DNA from: Thermoplasmata archaeon
Lineage (GTDB): Archaea > Thermoplasmatota > Thermoplasmata > Thermoplasmatales > Thermoplasmataceae
Assembly (NCBI GenBank): GCA_021811635.1
Contig: JAJZNS010000054.1
Span: forward strand, 1 to 6,251
Direction of reading: 5' to 3'
Length of the DNA: 6,251 nucleotides
Below are positions 1-4,085 of the stretch, one piece after another. Position 1 is the stretch's first letter; each line of letters begins with the position of its first letter. The notes below the pieces were generated by a model. That model was not told where the DNA came from. It saw only the letters and a list, made by a program, of their open reading frames with translations, and did no database searches. Made by a program: the position numbers and the translations under genes.

Positions 1-757
1 CGCCTCCTCCCTTGCCAGTCCCGTCCATCTTGGTGATTATGACTCCCGAGATCCCTACCGCCTCATCCATCGCCTTTGCCTGAGGCCCGGCCTGCTGCCC
101 CATAGTAGCATCTATTACGAGAAGGGTTTCATCCGGGCTTGCAACCTTCTTGATCCGCTTGATCTCTTCAAGCAGATCTTCACTGAGCGAGTCCCTGCCG
201 CTGCTGTCTATTATCCTGACGTTAATGTCCTTCAGCTTTTCAAGCCCGGCTTTGCATATTTTTACCGGGTCCTTTTCTTTCTCGTCGCCATGGAATTCAG
301 CGTTCACCTGCCTGGAAATCTGCTGCAGCTGGTGGAAAGCTGCCGGCCTGTGAACATCTGCTGCAATGAGCCCAACCGACATGCCCTTCCTGGCAAAGAA
401 TTTAGCCAGCTTTCCGGCAGACGTCGTCTTTCCCTGCCCGTAAAGACCCACAAGAAGGATCTTCTGCGGCCTGATCTGGATCCTTGAATCCTCTCCAAGG
501 AGAGAGAGCAGTTCCTCGTAGAGTATCCTCACAACGTAATCCTGCTCAAGCATTCCTGCTGGAGGCTTCTCCTCAGTTGCCCTCCTCACCAGGGTGTTGG
601 TGAGGGCTACAACCAGCTTCACGTTGATGTCGGATTTCAGAAGTATCCTCTGCAGATCCCTGGAGACTTCGGCTATTATCTCCCTGTCTACATATGCAGA
701 CTTTCCTATCTTCCTTATTGTATCCTTCAGGGACCCTGAAAGGGCCTCAAGCACCAT
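1..757 (-). CDS. srp54: Signal recognition particle GTPase SRP54 (Ffh homologue), N and G domains, 3' end cut by window edge
   Basis: SRP54 binds signal sequences and SRP RNA, and with its receptor FtsY targets ribosome-nascent chain complexes to the membrane. The visible 252 codons begin MVLEALSGSLKDTIRKIG, the usual SRP54 opening, followed by the helical N domain (about 1-95). The G domain then shows the P-loop GLYGQGKTT (104-112), the ADVHRPAA motif (about 133-140, G2 region), the G3 motif as DSSGR (184-188; DTAGR in most family members), DATMGQQA (about 216-223) and the G4 motif TKMDG (242-246), running into GKGGG at the edge. The methionine-rich M domain is missing only because the window ends. 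ATG at 757 was chosen because MVL is the family start and a TATA box lies 40 bases upstream. It is the last gene of a minus-strand block, 45 bases after TFS. The G2/G3 variants are the only oddity; identity is very secure. Confidence 0.97.
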   Translation of the reverse strand, partial: MVLEALSGSLKDTIRKIGKSAYVDREIIAEVSRDLQRILLKSDINVKLVVALTNTLVRRATEEKPPAGMLEQDYVVRILYEELLSLLGEDSRIQIRPQKILLVGLYGQGKTTSAGKLAKFFARKGMSVGLIAADVHRPAAFHQLQQISRQVNAEFHGDEKEKDPVKICKAGLEKLKDINVRIIDSSGRDSLSEDLLEEIKRIKKVASPDETLLVIDATMGQQAGPQAKAMDEAVGISGVIITKMDGTGKGGG

Positions 758-795
758 CCCTACCACTACGACAAATCCTTGGATGCAATCTCTGC

Positions 796-803
796 TTATA
801 AAT
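796..803 (-). promoter_or_regulatory. Putative TATA box for srp54
   Basis: On the minus strand the sequence reads ATTTATAA, centred about 43 bases upstream of the SRP54 ATG. A start site about 25 bases downstream would give a leader of roughly 17 bases, with a weak purine-rich GGTAGGG directly before the ATG. The box touches the TGA stop of TFS (803-805), so SRP54 could be transcribed on its own as well as by read-through. Position and match only; no direct evidence of use. Confidence 0.5.
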
Positions 804-1108
804 CAGTATTCTCTCCATCTGTGACCGCAGGTCGCACAGGTGTAGAACTTGGTTTCCGGTTCGTCTGCCGACCTGGTCTGCTTGAGCAGGAAATAGGCGC
901 CGGTGCTATGACATTTGGGGCAGACTGCATCTGAGTCCAGCGGTTCAGCAGATTTCTCCTCCGAGATCATGATGACCTCCTTGTCGGACGCCTTGTTGAC
1001 AATCCTGGTGCCCTTGATGCTGTCCTTTTCAGCTTCGTACCCGCATGAAGGGCATACAAAACCGTTCTGGGACTTTACCAGCATTGTTCCACATTTTGGA
1101 CAGAACAT
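803..1108 (-). CDS. tfs: Archaeal transcript-cleavage factor TFS (TFIIS-like, RpoM/Rpb9-like zinc ribbons)
   Basis: TFS inserts into the secondary channel of archaeal RNA polymerase and stimulates cleavage of backtracked transcripts, rescuing stalled complexes and improving fidelity. The 101-residue protein has the full two-ribbon architecture. The N-terminal zinc ribbon has Cys3, Cys6, Cys19 and Cys22. A linker of about 40 residues follows, then the C-terminal zinc ribbon with Cys63, Cys66, Cys91 and Cys94. The acidic Asp82-Glu83 pair within RSADEPET is the catalytic tip of the TFIIS/TFS family, which distinguishes it from Rpb9-type subunits that lack cleavage activity. Length is typical. 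The ATG at 1108 puts the first CxxC at residues 3-6 as in homologues, and a TATA-like element sits about 26 bases upstream, so the mRNA is probably leaderless. It lies 69 bases downstream of the hydrolase gene and 45 bases upstream of srp54. Confidence 0.97.
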   Translation of the reverse strand: MFCPKCGTMLVKSQNGFVCPSCGYEAEKDSIKGTRIVNKASDKEVIMISEEKSAEPLDSDAVCPKCHSTGAYFLLKQTRSADEPETKFYTCATCGHRWREY

Positions 1109-1129
1109 TCCAAAATGATTTCTCGCCTC

Positions 1130-1137
1130 TATTTAAA
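1130..1137 (-). promoter_or_regulatory. Putative TATA box for tfs (leaderless transcript)
   Basis: The minus strand reads TTTAAATA, centred about 26 bases before the TFS start codon. This spacing places the transcription start at or next to the ATG, the arrangement of leaderless archaeal genes. No Shine-Dalgarno match is seen in the intervening bases, which fits. Confidence 0.6.
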
Positions 1138-1177
1138 CTTGCATGGGCTGCCGCGCCCGCATATTCAACTTCCGGGC

Positions 1178-1831
1178 CTAGGTGCCCAGCAGTCTTATGA
1201 AATATCTCATGGTGTCAAGCTCCCTGCCTATTTCTGTAGGTTCGCCATGCCCCGGGAATATCTCCGTGTGTTCCGGTAATGACATTATTTTCCTGAGGGA
1301 CGCGACCATTTCATGATTTTCCCCTCCGATATCTGTCCTGCCGATGGATCCATTAAACAGGGTATCCCCGGTGAAAAGCCGGCTGCCTGCAAGAATAGAA
1401 ATGCTTCCCGGGGTATGGCCCGGTGTGGGAATTGTATAGACTCTGTTTCCGCCGATGTCCCAGGACTCGTCCCCCTTAAGGTAAATATCCGGTACCGGAG
1501 GTTTGCCCGTAGCGCCATATCGGGAAGCCAGTCCCCAAAATTCAGTCAGTGTATCCCTATCCCTCTCGTGGAGGCAAAACGGCACGCCAAGTTCCCTGGA
1601 TACATTTCCGGCAGCAAGCAAATGGTCAAAATGCCCGTGCGTGCTGATAACATAACGGGGCTTCATTTGTGACTCTGACACCTTTTGCAGAATTCGTGCC
1701 GCATCATCGCCCGGGTCCAATATAAGGCATTCTCCACCGGATGCGAGAATGTAGCTGTTTGTCATTAGGTGTCCAACAACGATCCTTTCGACCTGAAAAT
1801 TGCTTAAGACCTTGTCCCTCTTTGCCCTCAA
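1178..1831 (-). CDS. Metallo-beta-lactamase-fold hydrolase (glyoxalase II-like)
   Basis: A 217-residue single-domain zinc hydrolase. The MBL-fold motifs appear in order: the strand leading to LILDPGDD (36-43), the metal site THGHFDH (His65, His67, Asp69, His70), the TPGHTPGS motif (His139), FTGDTLF (Asp156) and PGHGEPT (His195). All seven metal-ligand positions expected for a dinuclear site are present, so it should be active. The layout resembles small hydroxyacylglutathione-hydrolase-like proteins, which act on thioesters or related esters, but the C-terminal helical substrate domain of true glyoxalase II is absent; the substrate cannot be read from the sequence. The start is TTG at 1831: an in-frame stop lies just upstream (1844-1846), the next in-frame ATG (residue 23) would remove the first beta strand, and a Shine-Dalgarno-like stretch precedes the TTG. 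It is the first gene of the minus-strand block. Confidence 0.9.
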   Translation of the reverse strand: MRAKRDKVLSNFQVERIVVGHLMTNSYILASGGECLILDPGDDAARILQKVSESQMKPRYVISTHGHFDHLLAAGNVSRELGVPFCLHERDRDTLTEFWGLASRYGATGKPPVPDIYLKGDESWDIGGNRVYTIPTPGHTPGSISILAGSRLFTGDTLFNGSIGRTDIGGENHEMVASLRKIMSLPEHTEIFPGHGEPTEIGRELDTMRYFIRLLGT

Positions 1832-1834
1832 GTG

Positions 1835-1843
1835 ATCCCGCCT
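1835..1843 (-). promoter_or_regulatory. Shine-Dalgarno-like site deciding the TTG start of the MBL hydrolase
   Basis: On the minus strand AGGCGGGAT, continuing into CAC, lies 3 bases before the TTG start. It resembles the archaeal consensus GGAGGTGATC with a substitution and a one-base gap. Together with the upstream in-frame stop it supports initiation at TTG. No strong TATA box is seen; CAAATTTC near 1853-1858 is a weak candidate. Confidence 0.4.
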
Positions 1844-1858
1844 TCAATCTGAAATTTG

Positions 1859-1878
1859 GCATGATCCGTGATCGATGC
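1859..1878. repeat. Imperfect inverted repeat
   Basis: GCATGATC (1859-1866) pairs with GATC-G-ATGC (1870-1878) across a 3-base loop, with one bulged G: eight base pairs in all. It sits 28 bases upstream of the hydrolase TTG start, where a regulator-binding site or an RNA hairpin near the start of the transcript would be expected. Confidence 0.45.
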
Positions 1879-1886
1879 AACCGGCG

Positions 1887-1918
1887 CCTGTATAATTTCA
1901 CGTATCCGGCGATACAGG
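1887..1918. repeat. Two overlapping, mutually exclusive inverted repeats
   Basis: CCTGTAT (1887-1893) is complementary to ATACAGG (1912-1918), and GTATC (1902-1906) is complementary to GATAC (1911-1915) across a CGGC tetraloop. The two right arms share bases 1912-1915, so only one stem can form at a time. This could be an alternative-fold element or two half-sites for a dimeric regulator; it could also be chance. Confidence 0.4.
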
Positions 1919-1934
1919 ACATGCTTCCGGTTAC

Positions 1935-1963
1935 GGCATGCCAGCCCGTTACAGCTAAAGCTG
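1935..1963. repeat. Palindrome GGCATGCC and adjacent CAGCT-AA-AGCTG hairpin
   Basis: A perfect 8-base palindrome (1935-1942) is followed by a 5-bp stem with a 2-base gap (1952-1963). The word GTTAC occurs on either side of the palindrome (1930-1934 and 1948-1952), 18 bases apart. Short elements, each possible by chance, but clustered with the two inverted repeats just to the left. Confidence 0.35.
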
Positions 1964-2116
1964 AAACCCGCACAATAAGATATTGGTTCCGCCTGCATGC
2001 GGTAAGAAATTTTCCCGGTAATTCCTTCGAGATGCTGCTTTCTTAGCTATCTGGCGATGATTCTTTCCTTGTCTGCGCCGCCATGTAAGATCAAAAAATC
2101 GTGGTTCAATAAGGCC

Positions 2117-2137
2117 AACCATGGTCTGCGCATGGTT
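2117..2137. repeat. Inverted repeat AACCAT / ATGGTT
   Basis: A 6-bp stem (2117-2122 with 2132-2137) around a 9-base spacer; its left arm lies within the palindrome ACCATGGT (2118-2125). It is about 70 bases upstream of the putative aldo/keto reductase TATA box, so an operator role is conceivable but untested. Confidence 0.3.
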
Positions 2138-2205
2138 AATTCTCGATTTGAAGCCTGCCTTTGGCCATGATCGCATTGGGTTTCGCAGCCACAACCTGAC
2201 AGTCA

Positions 2206-2214
2206 ACATATTTA
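2206..2214 (+). promoter_or_regulatory. Putative TATA box for the aldo/keto reductase
   Basis: ACATATTTA is centred about 27 bases before the ATG at 2237, consistent with a leaderless transcript. The match to an archaeal TATA element is moderate. TGATC at 2225-2229 could pair with the 16S rRNA 3' end but is only a partial Shine-Dalgarno match. Confidence 0.45.
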
Positions 2215-2236
2215 CGCCATGAACTGATCATTAAGA

Positions 2237-3262
2237 ATGAAACTGAAGAGGCTTGGAACAACCGGTACCCTCGTGAGCGAGCTGTGCCTTGGAACTATGA
2301 CCTTCGGCTGGCAGGCGGATGAGAAGGAGAGTTTTTCCATTCTTGATTCGTTTGTGAACTCCGGTGGCAATTTCATTGACACTGCCGACGTCTACTCGGA
2401 GGGCAAATCCGAGGAGATTGTTGGAAAATGGCTCTCCGGAAATGACAGGGAGAACCTGGTACTGGCGACCAAGGCTCGATTCAGGACCAGGCCCGGTGCC
2501 AATACCGCGGGATTGTCCAGGAAACACCTGATCCATGCCGCACAGCAGAGCCTCGCACGCCTCAAGACAGATTACATAGACCTGTTCCAGTTGCATGCCT
2601 GGGACCCTCTGACGCCTCTTGAGGAAACCTTTTCCACGCTCAACTCAATGGTCGATGAGGGGATCATACGTTACGTCGGTATCAGCAATTTCAGGGCATG
2701 GCAGTTCGAAAAAGCCCTTATGATCTGCAGATCAAGAGGCTGGCATGAACCTGTGAGCCTGCAGCCTCACTACAATATCGTGGTAAGGGCGACGGAATTT
2801 GAACTGCTCCCGATGGCGAAAGCGGAGGGAATCGCAGTTCTCCCATGGAGCCCGCTGGCTGGAGGTTTTCTCACGGGGAAGTACAGAACAGGAATCTCCT
2901 CGGCAGCGGAAGGCACAAGGATTGGAGACTCAAAACACCGGGAAAATTACCTCAGGCTTGAGAATGAACGTTCAAGGAGGATACTGGAAATCCTTGAACA
3001 GATTTCCACCAGTGCAGGCAAAACCATGTCCCAGGTGGCGCTTAACTGGCTGTTGTGCAATCCAGCAGTCACATCACCGATAGTTGGGGCAAGGAAAAAG
3101 GAACAGCTTTTGGAAAACATCGGGGCAACCGGCTGGTCCCTGTCGGAAGATCAGGTATCCATGATCAACGAGGCAAGCGTGATCGATGTCACATACCCTT
3201 ATGACAAAGCATCGGAAGACCAGCAGAGGAGATCAAGAGACCTCGAAAGACCATCGGAGTGA
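2237..3262 (+). CDS. Aldo/keto reductase, NADP-dependent oxidoreductase family
   Basis: A 341-residue cytosolic (beta/alpha)8-barrel oxidoreductase that should reduce aldehydes or ketones with NAD(P)H. The N-terminal stretch LGTTGTLVSELCLGTMTFG is the family opening. The full catalytic tetrad is visible: Asp48 (FIDTAD), Tyr53 (VYSEGKSE), Lys79 (LATKARF) and His120 (FQLHAWD). Further family motifs are VGISNF (about 147-152), LQPHYNIV with a following PWSPLAGGFLTGKY loop typical of the Tas/YajO-like, potassium-channel-beta-like branch, and the C-terminal cofactor segment SPIVGARKKEQL. Length is normal and nothing is missing. The ATG is fixed by the family start. The gene stands alone after the 405-base intergenic region and is followed after 76 bases by the ABC transporter operon on the same strand, so co-transcription is possible but a separate promoter is likely. 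Physiological substrate unknown. Confidence 0.95.
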   Translation: MKLKRLGTTGTLVSELCLGTMTFGWQADEKESFSILDSFVNSGGNFIDTADVYSEGKSEEIVGKWLSGNDRENLVLATKARFRTRPGANTAGLSRKHLIHAAQQSLARLKTDYIDLFQLHAWDPLTPLEETFSTLNSMVDEGIIRYVGISNFRAWQFEKALMICRSRGWHEPVSLQPHYNIVVRATEFELLPMAKAEGIAVLPWSPLAGGFLTGKYRTGISSAAEGTRIGDSKHRENYLRLENERSRRILEILEQISTSAGKTMSQVALNWLLCNPAVTSPIVGARKKEQLLENIGATGWSLSEDQVSMINEASVIDVTYPYDKASEDQQRRSRDLERPSE

Positions 3263-3268
3263 AGAAAA

Positions 3269-3281
3269 TCACCTGCGGTGA
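3269..3281. repeat. Small hairpin after the aldo/keto reductase stop
   Basis: TCACC-TGC-GGTGA forms a perfect 5-bp stem with a 3-base loop, 7 bases after the stop codon and directly before the AT-rich TATA-like element of the ABC operon. No T run follows, so it is not a convincing terminator; an operator for the transporter promoter is an equally good reading. Confidence 0.35.
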
Positions 3282-3290
3282 AATTTAATA
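3281..3290 (+). promoter_or_regulatory. Putative TATA box for the ABC transporter operon
   Basis: AAATTTAATA is the only AT-rich element in the 76-base gap. Transcription would be expected to begin near 3312, leaving a leader of about 20-27 bases, long enough to contain the Shine-Dalgarno-like GGTGGT at 3313-3318. Confidence 0.45.
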
Positions 3291-3338
3291 CCAATCTGAC
3301 AATGCGGCGGCAGGTGGTTACTTGGAACAACGATTGAG

Positions 3339-4085
3339 GTGAGGGGCCTCGATTTCATGTTTGAGAATAAATACAAGGTATTCGAGAACGTTGACCTGGT
3401 AGCCGAAGACATGAAATTTGTGGGACTGGTTGGCCCATCAGGTGTGGGAAAATCCACGCTTCTGAGACTCATTGGAGGTTTTCTCCGGCCCTCAAAGGGG
3501 GAAGTGCGGCTGGCGGGAAAACCCGTTCTCAGACCATCCCCAAAGTTAGTGCTCGTCCATCAGTCGATCGTGACTTTCCCATGGATGACTGCTATAGATA
3601 ATGTCATGCTTTCCCTTATCCCAAAGCACCTCGGCAGGGACGAAGCCAGGAAGGTTGCAATAAATGCGCTTGAAGTGGTAGGGCTACAGGGGTTTGAGGA
3701 ACTTTATCCCAAGGAGATGAGCGGCGGGATGAGGCAGAGGGTCGCTATTGCCAGGGCGATTGCTGCCGATCCGATGGTGCTGTTGATGGATGAACCGTTC
3801 GCCCATCTGGATGAACTTACGGCGGAAGGAATCAGGCAGGATATCTACAACATACTTTTCAACAAGAATCTCCCCCTCAGATCAGTGATCATGGTAAGCC
3901 ACAACCTGTCAGAGGTCCTTGAGCTTGCTGACGTGATATATGTCCTGAACGGGTCGCCCGCCACTGTGGTGGCCAGGGTAGATATAGACATGCCCAGGCC
4001 GAGAAGCCCGAGAGATCCTAAATTTAACAGCTACCTGGACCTGATGTATAACTACCTCACTAACAAGAAGGGGAGGCAACGGTGA
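3339..4085 (+). CDS. ABC transporter ATP-binding protein, NitT/TauT (nitrate/sulfonate/taurine) type
   Basis: The cytoplasmic ATPase that would power the permease encoded next. From GTG at 3339 (248 residues) it has Walker A GPSGVGKST (32-40), Q-loop Gln75 in VHQSIVTFPWMT, signature SGGMRQR (128-134), Walker B VLLMDE (147-152), the D-loop region FAHLD and switch His188 (VSHNLSEV). The PW after the Q-loop and the EPF-x-x-LD pattern are typical of SsuB/TauB-like subunits. It ends about residue 248, without the AAA-associated C-terminal domain that many relatives carry; a separate protein with that domain is encoded convergently nearby. The start is uncertain: the frame is open upstream to a TGA at 3297 and codes TIEVRG, the expected first beta strand, but contains no ATG, GTG or TTG before 3339. 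An ATT at 3333 or a one-base error near 3323-3333 could explain this. The stop overlaps the permease start (GTGA). Confidence 0.93.
   Translation: MRGLDFMFENKYKVFENVDLVAEDMKFVGLVGPSGVGKSTLLRLIGGFLRPSKGEVRLAGKPVLRPSPKLVLVHQSIVTFPWMTAIDNVMLSLIPKHLGRDEARKVAINALEVVGLQGFEELYPKEMSGGMRQRVAIARAIAADPMVLLMDEPFAHLDELTAEGIRQDIYNILFNKNLPLRSVIMVSHNLSEVLELADVIYVLNGSPATVVARVDIDMPRPRSPRDPKFNSYLDLMYNYLTNKKGRQR
4071..4076 (+). promoter_or_regulatory. Shine-Dalgarno site for the permease
   Basis: GGGAGG lies inside the end of the ATPase gene, 5 bases before the permease GTG start (4082). It fixes the GTG as the start and, with the 4-base GTGA overlap, indicates translational coupling of ATPase and permease. Confidence 0.7.

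Larger units (their letters stand above)
1832..2236. other. 405-base divergent intergenic region without a recognisable gene
   Basis: The region separates the minus-strand hydrolase from the plus-strand aldo/keto reductase. All six frames are broken or give short, low-complexity-free but unrecognisable peptides. The longest open frames show no conserved motif and use arginine codons CGC/CGG/CGT, unlike the AGG/AGA-rich neighbours. The left half (1859-1963) carries several small inverted repeats and the right half one more (2117-2137). I see no tRNA, rRNA or CRISPR structure and no clear transposon ends. It may hold regulatory elements, an unrecognised small RNA, or the remains of a decayed gene or mobile element; the sequence alone does not decide. 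Confidence 0.6.

Noticed and set aside
150..498. Open frames on both strands (150-353 +, 290-487 +, 304-498 -)
   Set aside because: They overlap the SRP54 G domain in other frames, have serine- or arginine-rich shadow compositions and show no family motif.
915..1118. 67-codon plus-strand frame
   Set aside because: Antisense to TFS, whose zinc-ribbon cysteines leave no doubt about the coding strand.
1313..1672. 119-codon plus-strand frame
   Set aside because: Antisense to the MBL hydrolase, whose metal-binding motifs are complete on the minus strand; no recognisable content.
2098..2116. tRNA-like T-loop word (GGTTCAATA)
   Set aside because: The flanking bases do not form the 5-bp T stem and no acceptor, D or anticodon arms can be drawn around it.
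1704..2209. Minus- and plus-strand frames of 84-101 codons in and around the intergenic region
   Set aside because: No conserved motif, no convincing ribosome site or promoter, atypical arginine codons; partly overlapping the hydrolase gene. Kept only as a possible decayed remnant.
2231..2596. 121-codon minus-strand frame
   Set aside because: Shadow of the aldo/keto reductase, which carries the full catalytic tetrad on the plus strand.
3269..3290. Rho-independent-type terminator after the aldo/keto reductase
   Set aside because: The stem is only 5 bp and is followed by AAATTTAATA rather than a T run; a promoter element explains the AT-rich part better.
3302..3337. 11-codon mini-ORF (MRRQVVTWNND) ahead of the ABC ATPase
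   Set aside because: It starts at ATG 3302 about 12-15 bases after the TATA-like element, probably upstream of the transcription start, and has no ribosome site; the overlap with the ATPase start looks incidental.
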